From Novisyntrophococcus fermenticellae (GTDB lineage: Bacteria > Bacillota > Clostridia > Lachnospirales > Lachnospiraceae): DNA of 64,000 nt. Below the pieces are notes generated by a model. The model was not told where the DNA came from. It made no database searches and saw nothing but the letters and a program-made list of their open reading frames with translations. This document shows, in pieces, positions 8,877 through 18,136 of the stretch; position 1 is the first letter of the stretch, and each line of letters begins with the position of its first letter. The stretch is taken from NCBI RefSeq assembly GCF_018866245.1, contig NZ_CP076458.1, positions 496,001 through 560,000 of the forward strand. Direction: 5' to 3'. The translations under genes and the position numbers were made by a program.

Positions 8877-10277
8877 ATGAAACGTAAGACAATTTCAGCT
8901 TTACTGACATTTGTTCTGGCAGCAACGACAGTTCTCGTGGGGTGCGGTGATTCATCGAAAAAACCAGATACCTCAACGAATGAAGAAAAGAAGGAAGCAA
9001 ATAAACCGGATACCTCAGAAGAAAAATCAGAGGAAGAAGAGCAGGCGGACGTCAATGATGATGGGACTGTAAATAATCCTGAGGCCGTGCAGGTGGATAA
9101 GAATAAACTGGTATTCTGGTCCTTATTCAGTGGTGGTGACGGTGAGTTTATGGATAAGATCATCAGTGACTACAACAACACACAGCCAACAAAACAAGTC
9201 CAGTCAATCATGTTGGTGTGGGGGGATTACTATACCAAGCTGCAGACGGCAGTTGCGGCAGGAAAAGGTCCGGATATCGGGGTGTCTCATGCATCCTCAC
9301 TTCCTGAACTGGTAGAACAGGGCGTTGTACAGCCGCTGGATGACTATCTGGATGAAATTGGAGTTGATCTTAAAAGCATGTATACGGAAACATCCATTGA
9401 ATCCGTAACATTTGATGGCTCCATATATGCCATTCCGCTGGATACACATGCCGAAATCATGTATTTTAATAAAGACATCCTGGAGCAGGCGGGAGTATCC
9501 TTAAATGAGAAGGGACAGATTGATATAGGCAGTACGGATGATTTCTATGCTGTCTGTGATAAGATTAAAGCAGTAATTCCGGAGGGAGGATCGGTAATAT
9601 CCCTTACAAGTAATGGGGATGATCCATACCGCGTATGGTGGGCCTCTTATTTCCAGATGGGAGGAAGCCCGTTAATCAATAAGGATGCCAGTGAAGTCAC
9701 TTTGGATAAGGACATTGCAGTAAAAGCAGCTGAATTTACAAAGAGCCTTTATGAAAAGGGATATGTAGCCGAGGGTATTGATGATCACCAACAGTTTTTC
9801 CAGAGCGGAAAGGCTGGTATCTATATCGGTGGAACATGGGGAACCGGTGCCCTGGAAAAGACAGAAAACCTAAACTTTGGGGCGATGCCATATCCGCAGA
9901 TGTTTGAGAAGAATGCCTGCTGGGCAGATTCACATACACTGATTCTTCCCACGAAGAAAGACAGAAGTGAGGAGGATTCTAAGGCAGCGGTAGAATTTAT
10001 GGTCAATGCTTCCAATCAAGGCGGGCTGACATGGGCGGGATCCGGTCAGATTCCAGCCAGCAATTCTGTTCGTGAAAATCAGGAATATTTGGATATGCCT
10101 TACAGGAGCAGCTATATGGAGGCGCTTACCACTGCAGTACTGCCCTCCAAGGTATCTACATTTAACGCGATGAAATCAGGTATGATCGACAGTCTGAATC
10201 TGTTATGGTCCGGTGACATGGATGCATCGGAAACAATTGATACGCTTTACGATGAACTTGATACCAATCTGCCATAA
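8877..10277 (+). CDS. Sugar ABC transporter substrate-binding lipoprotein
   Basis: A 466-residue extracellular solute-binding protein, family 1. It has a short basic N-terminus, a hydrophobic stretch and the lipobox LVGCG, so it should be lipid-anchored outside the membrane. Residues 24-60 are a low-complexity linker rich in Lys, Glu, Ser and Asp, and the binding domain begins near KLVFWSLFSGGDGEF. It feeds the two permeases downstream. No ATPase is in the operon, so a shared MsmX-type ATPase elsewhere is expected. The following GH2 enzyme suggests a beta-linked oligosaccharide as cargo, but the sugar cannot be named. AGGAGG precedes the ATG. Confidence 0.92.
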   Translation: MKRKTISALLTFVLAATTVLVGCGDSSKKPDTSTNEEKKEANKPDTSEEKSEEEEQADVNDDGTVNNPEAVQVDKNKLVFWSLFSGGDGEFMDKIISDYNNTQPTKQVQSIMLVWGDYYTKLQTAVAAGKGPDIGVSHASSLPELVEQGVVQPLDDYLDEIGVDLKSMYTETSIESVTFDGSIYAIPLDTHAEIMYFNKDILEQAGVSLNEKGQIDIGSTDDFYAVCDKIKAVIPEGGSVISLTSNGDDPYRVWWASYFQMGGSPLINKDASEVTLDKDIAVKAAEFTKSLYEKGYVAEGIDDHQQFFQSGKAGIYIGGTWGTGALEKTENLNFGAMPYPQMFEKNACWADSHTLILPTKKDRSEEDSKAAVEFMVNASNQGGLTWAGSGQIPASNSVRENQEYLDMPYRSSYMEALTTAVLPSKVSTFNAMKSGMIDSLNLLWSGDMDASETIDTLYDELDTNLP

Positions 10278-10287
10278 CAGTTTGACG

Positions 10288-10320
10288 GGAGAAGGAGAGC
10301 TGCTAAGGCTCGCCTTCTCC
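10288..10320 (+). other. Intercistronic hairpin between binding protein and permease
   Basis: GGAGAAGG (10288-10295) pairs with CCTTCTCC (10313-10320), with further pairing inside. No T run follows, so it is more likely a 3' stabiliser or processing stop for the binding-protein mRNA than a full terminator. It would give excess binding protein over permease. Confidence 0.55.
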
Positions 10321-10363
10321 ACTTTCATTATCGCAATTTGCATAGTTACGGGAGGAAGATTAG

Positions 10364-11263
10364 GTGAATAAAAAAATAAAACGTAAAAATCTACTGGTCG
10401 GATGGGGATTTGTTCTTCCGTTTTTTATTTTATACACGATATTCACGATCTGGCCTGTTATTCAAGGCATTTACGTCAGCTTTCATAAATGGTCCCTGAT
10501 GGGAAAAGTAAAGTTTATCGGGTTAGATAATTATGTGAGATTTTTGGAAGATAAAAAATTTATAAGTGCGTTGGGACACACCACATGGTTTTCTCTTATT
10601 GCGGCACCGCTTCTGGTCATTGCAGCGCTTATCCTGGCTATGTTTGCCAATCGGCCGGTAAAGCTGAAAAGAGGACTTAGAATCTGCTTCTATCTACCCA
10701 GCGTGCTGTCAGTTTCCGTTGCATCCTTTACAGCAAAGTATATGTTCACACCCTATAGGGGATTTATTAATGGATTTCTTCATTCTATAAAGGTTCTGCC
10801 TGCGAACCGGGAATTGCAGTGGCTGAATGAAACAAACCTTGCCTGGGCTGCAATTATTATCATGACTGTATGGTGGACCGTTGGTTTTCCTATGCTGCTG
10901 TATCTGTCTGCATTACAGGATATCCCGCCTCAGATTTATGAAGCCGCATCAATAGATGGGGCTACAAAAAGGCAGCAGTTATTTTCCATTGTCCTGCCGC
11001 TTTTGAAACCCACTACTTACCTGGTGGTTATGCTGCAGTTAATTGCCTGCTTTAAGGTGTTTGGCCAGATTTACATGATTACCGGAGGTGGTCCTGCCAG
11101 TAATACCAGACCGTTAATTCAGTATATCTATGAAACTGCATTTAAGAAAAATAATATGGGCTATGCCGCGGCTATGTCCTATGTGTTGTTTATAATTCTG
11201 GTTGTATTAACGGCCATACAGCGGGTAGTGGAAAAGAAGGGGGCAAAAGCGGATGAAATCTAA
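10364..11263 (+). CDS. Sugar ABC transporter permease, MalF type
   Basis: A 299-residue membrane protein with about six transmembrane segments, the first at residues 10-32. The EAA loop that docks the ATPase reads YEAASIDGATKRQQLFSIVLP, in part EAASIDGA near residue 192. It starts at GTG 10364 after GGGAGGAAG. Its stop overlaps the next permease by 11 bases, so the pair is co-translated. It forms the channel with the MalG-type partner and takes cargo from the lipoprotein at 8877. Confidence 0.92.
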   Translation: MNKKIKRKNLLVGWGFVLPFFILYTIFTIWPVIQGIYVSFHKWSLMGKVKFIGLDNYVRFLEDKKFISALGHTTWFSLIAAPLLVIAALILAMFANRPVKLKRGLRICFYLPSVLSVSVASFTAKYMFTPYRGFINGFLHSIKVLPANRELQWLNETNLAWAAIIIMTVWWTVGFPMLLYLSALQDIPPQIYEAASIDGATKRQQLFSIVLPLLKPTTYLVVMLQLIACFKVFGQIYMITGGGPASNTRPLIQYIYETAFKKNNMGYAAAMSYVLFIILVVLTAIQRVVEKKGAKADEI

Positions 11264-12086
11264 AGCAAAGCGAAATCCCGGTAGTTTCATATTGTCGGCT
11301 GTTTCAGTGATGATGGCAATTATATTCATTACGCCAATTCTCTGGTCTCTGGCAGTTTCCTTACAAAAGGAGGGAAAACAGATAACAGGTATACTTGACT
11401 GGTTTACCCCACCCTACACATTGAAGAATTATCCGGACCTGATTATTGGCTCAGATGTGACCCGATGGCTGCTTAACAGTATATTCATTGCAGTTATCAC
11501 AACTGTCTTCACAGTTATTTTATCTGCGATGGCGGCCTATGCGCTGGCAAAGATAAAATTCAAAGGAGTCAATGCTCTTTACTTTTACTTTCTGCTTGGA
11601 CTTATGGTTCCCGGGGAGGCGACTATCGTACCGCTGTTTATTACTGCAAATGGATTTAATCTGATAGATACGTATGCCGGATTGATTCTGCCTTCCATTG
11701 CGGGTTCCATGAATCTGATAATTATGGTAAGCTTTTTTAAGAGCCTTCCCAATGAGCTTTTGGAAGCCGTGCGCATAGACGGCGGTGGTGAATTGACTAT
11801 ATTTTTCAAAATTGTTATGCCGCTGTCAAAGGCTGTTATTTCAACGGTATGTATTTTTTCCTTTATTGGAAGCTGGAATAACTATCTGTGGCCTTTGCTG
11901 TGTTCCATGAGCAGCAGTAAATTCACTCTGCCCATTGGTATTCCTACCTTTGCCGGCACCTACACGGTGGATTATGTAAAACCTATGACAGCCAATATGA
12001 TAGCGGCTGTTCCTGTAATTATTATTTACATAATTTTTGAGCGGCAGATCGTGGAGGGGATTTCCATGTCCGGTGTGAAGGGATAA
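11253..12086 (+). CDS. Sugar ABC transporter permease, MalG type
   Basis: A 277-residue permease with about six membrane segments and the EAA loop LLEAVRIDGGGELTIFFKIV (LEAVRIDGGG near residue 170). It ends in the family tail GISMSGVKG. The start lies inside the end of the MalF-type gene. The GH2 gene follows 42 bases later, completing a four-gene uptake-and-cleavage operon. Confidence 0.92.
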   Translation: MKSKAKRNPGSFILSAVSVMMAIIFITPILWSLAVSLQKEGKQITGILDWFTPPYTLKNYPDLIIGSDVTRWLLNSIFIAVITTVFTVILSAMAAYALAKIKFKGVNALYFYFLLGLMVPGEATIVPLFITANGFNLIDTYAGLILPSIAGSMNLIIMVSFFKSLPNELLEAVRIDGGGELTIFFKIVMPLSKAVISTVCIFSFIGSWNNYLWPLLCSMSSSKFTLPIGIPTFAGTYTVDYVKPMTANMIAAVPVIIIYIIFERQIVEGISMSGVKG

Positions 12087-12128
12087 ATTTATTAGAAAAT
12101 AAGATATGATGAGACGGAGGATGTTAGG

Positions 12129-13928
12129 ATGAAGTGTTACAGAAAAGATTACCCAAGACCACAGTTTGTCAGGAGTCATTGGGAAAATTTGAATGGGGTA
12201 TGGGACTTTGCGTTTGATGAAAAAAATTGTGGAGAGAGATCCGAATGGTTTCAAAGCTTTCCGGGGAAATTGAAAATTCAGGTTCCATTTACCTGTGAAA
12301 CAAAAGCAAGTGGAATTGAGGAGCAGGGAATACACGAAAATGTCTGGTATAGGCGTATGTTCGATGTGGATTCTGCAATGATTGAGAACAGGAGACTGAT
12401 ACTGCATTTCGAAGGAAGTGATTTTACAACCAAGGTATGGGTGAACGGGATTTATGCCGGCAGTCACAGAGGTGGATACACAAGGTTTTCTTTTGATATC
12501 ACGGATTATGTATCGGAGGGAGATAACCAGCTGACTGTGAAGGTGGAGGATTCCGGCGATATCTGCCAGCCCAGAGGGAAGCAACGCTGGGTGGAGGAAA
12601 GTTTTGGCTGTTGGTATGTCCAGACCACCGGAATATGGAAAACAGTATGGATGGAGTCCGTTCCCCTCATTCGTCTGGAGCATGTAAAGATGACCCCGGT
12701 TCTGAACACGAAAGAACTGGAGGTTGTATATGAAGTTTCAGCTCCTCCGGAAGTATTCGGGGAAGAATTGACAGTGGAGGCAGAGATAAGCTTTGAGGGA
12801 AAATTCATTGCATCATCTTCCATCTCACTTACGGCGCCTCACGGGGAAACGGTAATCAATATTCTGGGTGGGGGAAATGCCAACTTTGCCTGGGGAGTGA
12901 AAACCTGGTCGCCGGAGGAACCTAATCTGTATGATGTGGATTTCCGCTTACGGTATCAAGGGACAGTCCAGGATGAGGCAGGCTCTTACTTCGGGATGAG
13001 AGAAATCCGTATAGATGGCCCTAATATACTCCTTAATGGCAGACCACTCTACCAGAGACTGATTCTGGATCAGGGGTATTGGAAGGATTCCCATCTGACA
13101 CCGCCGGATGAGGAGGCACTGATAGAGGACATTGATAAAATTCATGCCCTTGGATATAATGGGCTGAGAAAACACCAGAAAATCGAGGATGAACGGTTTC
13201 TTTACTGGTGTGATGTAAAGGGGATGCTGGTTTGGAGCGAAGCAGCAGCCAGTTATGGATACACGGATTATGCGGTAAAGCTTTTCACAAAAGAATGGAT
13301 GGATATCGTAACCCAGAACTATAACCACCCTTCCATCATAACATGGACGCCCTTCAATGAATCCTGGGGAATTCCGGGTGTGGAAACGAGCAGAAAACAG
13401 CAGCACTTCACAGAGTCTGTCTATCATCTGACAAAGAGCATGGATGCATATCGGCCGGTGATTGTGAATGACGGCTGGGAACATACGGTATCCGATATTA
13501 TTACGCTCCATGATTATGAAGAAGCAGGTGATATTTTCTATAAACGTTATGCAGACCATAAGGATGAGATTATGAATACGGATATGTATCACAGTAACTT
13601 TAAGTCAGCGATGGCCAATGGCTATAAGTACAAAGGGCAGCCGGTAATCTTAAGTGAATACGGTGGAATTGCCTTTAATAACGACGACAGTGGCTGGGGA
13701 TACGGAAATAAGGTGAACACGGAGGAGGAATTCATCCGAAGATTTGATGAGATCACGACGGCAGTAAAAAAGGTGCCTTATATATGCGGGTTCTGCTACA
13801 CACAGGTTACGGATGTGCAGCAGGAGATTAACGGACTTATGGATATAAATCGAAATTTTAAAGTAAAGCCGGAGATTATTAAAGAAATCAATGAAAGGCA
13901 GGAGGGATACTGGAGGAATTTCTCATAG
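12129..13928 (+). CDS. Glycoside hydrolase family 2 protein (beta-galactosidase/beta-glucuronidase-like)
   Basis: A 599-residue cytosolic glycosidase (no signal peptide). Order: sugar-binding jelly roll (about 1-190, with ENLNGVWDFAFD and VWVNGIYAGSHRGGY), immunoglobulin-like domain (about 190-290), then the TIM barrel. The predicted acid/base is Glu411 in PFNESWG and the nucleophile Glu510 in LSEYGG. At about 600 residues it is the short GH2 form without the C-terminal domains of LacZ. It is last in the ABC operon, so it probably cleaves the imported oligosaccharide. It could be a galactosidase, glucuronidase, mannosidase or arabinosidase; the sequence alone does not decide. Confidence 0.9.
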   Translation: MKCYRKDYPRPQFVRSHWENLNGVWDFAFDEKNCGERSEWFQSFPGKLKIQVPFTCETKASGIEEQGIHENVWYRRMFDVDSAMIENRRLILHFEGSDFTTKVWVNGIYAGSHRGGYTRFSFDITDYVSEGDNQLTVKVEDSGDICQPRGKQRWVEESFGCWYVQTTGIWKTVWMESVPLIRLEHVKMTPVLNTKELEVVYEVSAPPEVFGEELTVEAEISFEGKFIASSSISLTAPHGETVINILGGGNANFAWGVKTWSPEEPNLYDVDFRLRYQGTVQDEAGSYFGMREIRIDGPNILLNGRPLYQRLILDQGYWKDSHLTPPDEEALIEDIDKIHALGYNGLRKHQKIEDERFLYWCDVKGMLVWSEAAASYGYTDYAVKLFTKEWMDIVTQNYNHPSIITWTPFNESWGIPGVETSRKQQHFTESVYHLTKSMDAYRPVIVNDGWEHTVSDIITLHDYEEAGDIFYKRYADHKDEIMNTDMYHSNFKSAMANGYKYKGQPVILSEYGGIAFNNDDSGWGYGNKVNTEEEFIRRFDEITTAVKKVPYICGFCYTQVTDVQQEINGLMDINRNFKVKPEIIKEINERQEGYWRNFS

Positions 13929-13956
13929 ATGATGTTGACGAAACATTTGAGAAGGG

Positions 13957-15312
13957 CTATTCCTCCAGCGGGTATCGCCGCATTTGTATGTAGTATGAGA
14001 TGACAAGTATAACAGCGGCGGCGGACCAGGCGGCCACTTCGGCATAATAAATTCCTGCCTGCCCGATATACATCGGTAAAACAATGGCGATCAGCATACG
14101 CAGCACCATTTCCGCAAAACCGGAAATCATCGGGATAGCGGTATTGCCCAGTCCCATCAGTGCGGAGCGGTAGATATGCAGCATGTATAGGATGGGCAGG
14201 CAGAGACTCATGATGGTTAAATAGTGATACGCAACATTTAAAACGGCGGTAACTTCGTCAGGCGTACCGGAGATGAAGATACTGAGCAGCTGACGGCCGA
14301 GCAGCAGCATACTGCCGCCTATGGCAATGGATGTAAACAGAGCTATGAAGAATGCGGAGTGCATCCCTTTGCGGATTCGGGATATTTTTCCGCCGCCAAG
14401 ATTTTGCCCTACATAGGAAGTAATGGCATATCCGTAGGAAGTGGCGGCAATTTCCAAAAGGCCGTAGAGCTTGTTGGTGGCGGTAAAGCCTGCAACAAAC
14501 AGTACGTCGTAGATATTGACGACAGACTGCACGACCATACCACCGATACCAATGATGGCATTTTGCAGCGCGACAGGAGTACCGAGGAGCAAAAGCTGCT
14601 TATACATATCCCGATCTAAAATCAGATCCTTCTTTGTCAGGCTGAGAATGGAGATACGCCGGAGACTCAGGAAGCAGTACACAACCGATAAAATCTGTGC
14701 CAGTACGGTTGCTATGGCGGCGCCTGAAATTCCCCAGTGGAAGACCAGTACAAACAGAAGATCCAGTGCAACATTTGTGAAGGCGGCAACTACGATGGCA
14801 TAAAGCGGTGTTTTACTGTCTCCCATTGAACGGAGAATGGAGGACAGCAGGTTGTACCCCATGGTGACAGGCAGGCCGGCAAACATGATGCGCAGATAAA
14901 CCAGTGAATCAGAGATAACCTCTGTTTTGGTCTTCAGCAAAAGCAGAACGGGTTCTGCAAGTGCCTGACAGAAGATCACCGACAGGACAGACAAAATGGC
15001 ACTTAAGGTAATGGAAGCACCAATGGCACGATTCAATTTTTTATAATCCTTTTGACCAAAATATTGAGACATCAAAATGGAAAAGCCTTGTGCGAAGCCC
15101 TGAACAATACCAATGGCAAACCAATTCAGCCAGTCGGCGGAGCCCAATGCTGCCAGTGCGTGGTTACCGACAAATTTTCCCACAATGGCGGTATCGACAA
15201 TAGTGTATAGCTGCTGGAATATATTTCCAATCATCAGCGGCAGGGCAAAGGCCAGAATTAGCCGCAGGGGTTTTCCTGTTGTCATGTCCTGAATACGTTC
15301 TGTAGTTTTCAA
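13957..15312 (-). CDS. MATE-family multidrug/cation efflux protein
   Basis: A 451-residue membrane protein with 12 predicted segments in two MATE repeats, beginning LILAFALPLMIGNIFQQ. It should export organic cations or drugs in exchange for Na+ or H+. I place the start at TTG 15312, which has GGGGG seven bases upstream and gives the usual N-terminus KTTERIQDMTTGKPL; the longer frame from 15366 lacks a ribosome site. It is a single gene divergent from the phosphatase and tail-to-tail with the GH2 gene. No regulator lies next to it. Confidence 0.9.
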   Translation of the reverse strand: MKTTERIQDMTTGKPLRLILAFALPLMIGNIFQQLYTIVDTAIVGKFVGNHALAALGSADWLNWFAIGIVQGFAQGFSILMSQYFGQKDYKKLNRAIGASITLSAILSVLSVIFCQALAEPVLLLLKTKTEVISDSLVYLRIMFAGLPVTMGYNLLSSILRSMGDSKTPLYAIVVAAFTNVALDLLFVLVFHWGISGAAIATVLAQILSVVYCFLSLRRISILSLTKKDLILDRDMYKQLLLLGTPVALQNAIIGIGGMVVQSVVNIYDVLFVAGFTATNKLYGLLEIAATSYGYAITSYVGQNLGGGKISRIRKGMHSAFFIALFTSIAIGGSMLLLGRQLLSIFISGTPDEVTAVLNVAYHYLTIMSLCLPILYMLHIYRSALMGLGNTAIPMISGFAEMVLRMLIAIVLPMYIGQAGIYYAEVAAWSAAAVILVISYYIQMRRYPLEE

Positions 15313-15371
15313 AAAATTTCCCCCAATTTTAATTGTGTTTATCTCTATGATTTTTGTCATAGACAAAGCTT

Positions 15372-15400
15372 AATATATCATGTTTCAAGACCGGGTGCAA
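15372..15400 (-). promoter_or_regulatory. Promoter of the MATE gene
   Basis: Minus strand TTGCAC (15400-15395), 17-base spacer, TATATT (15377-15372), about 60 bases before the TTG start. Confidence 0.5.
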
Positions 15401-15449
15401 TAGTTTGTACCGAAAGATATTCAGCGGACAAAACAGGGTATTTAGAGGA

Positions 15450-15478
15450 TTGGTGTGTGGGAACAGGTGATTTATGCT
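15450..15478 (+). promoter_or_regulatory. Promoter of the phosphatase gene
   Basis: TTGGTG (15450-15455), 17-base spacer, TATGCT (15473-15478), 30 bases before the ATG at 15508. Confidence 0.45.
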
Positions 15479-15507
15479 ATCATTGAAAAAAAGGAGGTTG
15501 CTTGATA

Positions 15508-16239
15508 ATGGATATTTCTAAGATACAGGGGAAACTATTGGATATTGAAGGTGCATTTAATGTACGGGAGCTGGGGGGCTACAAAAATTCCCGGGGGCAG
15601 ACGATACAACGGCAGTGCTTTATACGCAGCGGATCGCTCGGGGGGCTGACACAACGCGGTATTGAGGCACTGTTGGATTACGGAGTAGACTGTATTATTG
15701 ATCTGCGTTCACTTATGGAAGCGGAGAAGCAGCCCGATATATTGGCAAAGCATGATAAAATCAAATACTACCATGTCCCCATGCTTGATAATGTGCAGTC
15801 AAATATCAGCAGTGAAATCAGCGATATGTTTCCGGAATCTCTGGAAGCTATGTATCAGGGACTGATCGATAATAGTTACACTGAATTGAAAAGAGCTTTT
15901 GAAATTTTTTCCGATACGCAGAACAATTGTGTACTGTTTCACTGCAGTGCAGGTAAAGACCGGACAGGTATATCTGCGGCGTTGCTTTTAGGTCTTGCAG
16001 GGGTGGATTACGATACAATTGCCGAGGACTATTCCTGGACACAGCACTTGCTGCCGGCATCATTATTCGAAAATATGCCGTTTCAGGTTCCGGAATTTCT
16101 GTTTGAATCCAATCCGGAAGCTATGCGTACAACGCTTGCGTATATTGATAGAAGATACGGCGGTGTCGATTCCTTCCTTTCAAAGATTGGAGTTACGGAT
16201 ACAGAAAAAGAAAATATCAGGAATAAGATGTTCGCATAG
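15508..16239 (+). CDS. Tyrosine-protein phosphatase (Y_phosphatase3 family)
   Basis: A 243-residue cytosolic phosphatase. It has the N-terminal FNVRELGGYKN and the catalytic loop HCSAGKDRTG near residue 150, with Cys as nucleophile and Arg binding phosphate (CX5R). This group removes phosphate from tyrosine, and some members act on phosphoinositides. The ATG at 15508 is ten bases after AGGAGG; an in-frame TTG at 15502 is too close to it. It precedes the choloylglycine hydrolase-like gene by about 90 bases, but I see no functional link. Confidence 0.9.
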   Translation: MDISKIQGKLLDIEGAFNVRELGGYKNSRGQTIQRQCFIRSGSLGGLTQRGIEALLDYGVDCIIDLRSLMEAEKQPDILAKHDKIKYYHVPMLDNVQSNISSEISDMFPESLEAMYQGLIDNSYTELKRAFEIFSDTQNNCVLFHCSAGKDRTGISAALLLGLAGVDYDTIAEDYSWTQHLLPASLFENMPFQVPEFLFESNPEAMRTTLAYIDRRYGGVDSFLSKIGVTDTEKENIRNKMFA

Positions 16240-16332
16240 TAATAGCAAAGCCTTTTTGGCATAAAATGTACAGACGGCGGCTTTCACAAGCCTTATTTTC
16301 AATGACAAAGACACATGAAGGGGTGGTGTAAT

Positions 16333-17331
16333 ATGTGCACAGCATTATCATTACAATCCTCACAAAAAGAAAACTTTTTTGGCAGAACCATGGATTTTTC
16401 TTACGATATTGAACCGGGACTTTATATAATCCCCAGAAATTATCAATGGAATAATGTTATCCTATTGAAAAGATATCATAATTGCTATAGCTTTATAGGA
16501 ATCGGACAGGAAACCGGCGGTATGTCAGGTTTTTTTGATGGAGTGAATGAAGAGGGATTTGCAGCCGCAGCTCTGTATTTTCCGGGCTATGCGGATTATG
16601 AGGCACATGGAAATGTGGGCAATAAAGAAGCTGTTGCATCATTGGATTTTCTGCACTACATCCTGGGACGTTGTGATTCTGTAGAGACCTTGAAGAATAT
16701 ATCAAAATATCTCTATATCGTTGGCCTTCCGGATCCGGTTACCCAGACAATAGCTCCGCTTCACTGGATTGCAGCGGACAGGAGCGGAGCCTCTGTTGTT
16801 GTGGAACAGACAGAGAATGGCCTTGAAGTTCTTGATAATCCCATAGGAGTTATGGCTAATAGTCCGAACTTCGCATGGCATATGACAAACTTAAGAAACT
16901 ATATGACGGCTTCAAACACACAGGAGGAGGAAGCCCTCTGGGGAGGTGTCCGTCTGACACCCTTTGGACAGGGGGGAGGAACCAGTGCCCTGCCCGGAGG
17001 ATATACCTCGCCCGAACGGTTTGTCCGTACAGCCTTCATGAAAACACATGTGCATGAGCCGGAAACCAGGGCGGAAGCAATCATGACCTGTTTTCACATC
17101 ATGGAGGCAGTTTCAATCCCCAAAGGTATTGTGTATACGGACAGAGGCGTTTCGGATTATACAAAATATACCGCTTTTATAAACACCAGTACCTGCGAAT
17201 ATTACTTTAAAACGTATCAAAACAGTCAGATAGCGGTTGCTGGACTGACGGATTATGACAAGAATTATGACGCTCCGATTTTTCTGGGCAATTTATCGAG
17301 ACCTGTTACGGTTGAATACTTTAGGCCTTAG
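16333..17331 (+). CDS. Choloylglycine hydrolase family enzyme (bile salt hydrolase or penicillin V acylase type)
   Basis: A 332-residue Ntn-hydrolase. Starting at ATG 16333 puts Cys at position 2, as the mechanism requires: Met is removed and Cys2 attacks the amide. Arg18 and Asp21 of FFGRTMDF sit where bile salt hydrolases have them, and the conserved NSPNFAWHMTNLRNY is near residue 177. AAGGGG lies about nine bases upstream. The enzyme would release glycine or taurine from conjugated bile acids or cleave penicillin V or acyl-homoserine lactones; motifs alone do not separate these. It has no signal peptide. Its stop overlaps by 11 bases the 3' end of the oppositely oriented iron-transport ATPase gene. 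Confidence 0.88.
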   Translation: MCTALSLQSSQKENFFGRTMDFSYDIEPGLYIIPRNYQWNNVILLKRYHNCYSFIGIGQETGGMSGFFDGVNEEGFAAAALYFPGYADYEAHGNVGNKEAVASLDFLHYILGRCDSVETLKNISKYLYIVGLPDPVTQTIAPLHWIAADRSGASVVVEQTENGLEVLDNPIGVMANSPNFAWHMTNLRNYMTASNTQEEEALWGGVRLTPFGQGGGTSALPGGYTSPERFVRTAFMKTHVHEPETRAEAIMTCFHIMEAVSIPKGIVYTDRGVSDYTKYTAFINTSTCEYYFKTYQNSQIAVAGLTDYDKNYDAPIFLGNLSRPVTVEYFRP

Positions 17332-18136
17332 CGGCGGCCAATACATGGTGCCTTCCCTTTGGCAGTACGTATGGAGAACCTGACACGGGGTCACGGATGA
17401 CAGAGGAGTTCATCTCATAAACAGTCTGGATTAATTCTTCCGTAATCACATCCGATGGTTTTCCTTCTGCGATCAGAGTACCTTCGCGAAGCGCGAAGAT
17501 ATAGTCCGCATATCGCGCAGATAAATTAATGTCATGAAGAACCATAACAATGGTCGTTCCCTTCTTCTTATTCAGATCGGTCAGCAGATCCAAAATCTCG
17601 ACTTGATAGGTAATATCCAGATAAGTGGTTGGCTCATCCAGCAGAAGGATGTCTGTCTGCTGCGCCAATGCCATCGCAATCCAGACTCTTTGCCTCTGAC
17701 CTCCCGACAATTCATCCAGACGCCGGTTGGCAAGGGCGGTAATACCCATGATGTCCAACGCTTCCTCCACCGCTTCATAATCTTCCCTGCTTAAGCCTTT
17801 CAGGAATGCCTGATGGGGGAATCGTCCTCTGCTGACCAGGTCAGCAACAACAATTCCTTCCGGGACAATCGGTGTCTGTGGGAGTAAACCGAGAACCCGG
17901 GCTAATTGTTTGGATGGAAACGAATCTATGCTTTTTCCATCCAGAGTTATCTTCCCTGAAGTCGGTTTCAGGAGCCTTGCCACTGTTTTTAAAAGTGTTG
18001 ACTTTCCGCATGCGTTTGCCCCCAGAATGACGCTGATTTTATTGGATGGAATTGCCAGCGCTATATCATTTAAAATTGTCTTGTCGTCATATCCGGCGAC
18101 GATATGTTCTACTTTTAACTGATGGTTTTTTTTCAT
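17321..18136 (-). CDS. Iron-siderophore ABC transporter ATP-binding protein
   Basis: A 271-residue ABC ATPase of the FecE/FhuC type. Walker A is GANACGKST near residue 39 (consensus GxxxxGKST), the signature is LSGGQRQRV, and Walker B is LLLDEPTTYLDI. The YLD form after Walker B is typical of iron and cobalamin importers. It is the last gene of the four-gene operon and overlaps the second permease by four bases. It powers import through the two FecCD-type permeases. Confidence 0.93.
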   Translation of the reverse strand: MKKNHQLKVEHIVAGYDDKTILNDIALAIPSNKISVILGANACGKSTLLKTVARLLKPTSGKITLDGKSIDSFPSKQLARVLGLLPQTPIVPEGIVVADLVSRGRFPHQAFLKGLSREDYEAVEEALDIMGITALANRRLDELSGGQRQRVWIAMALAQQTDILLLDEPTTYLDITYQVEILDLLTDLNKKKGTTIVMVLHDINLSARYADYIFALREGTLIAEGKPSDVITEELIQTVYEMNSSVIRDPVSGSPYVLPKGRHHVLAAAKA

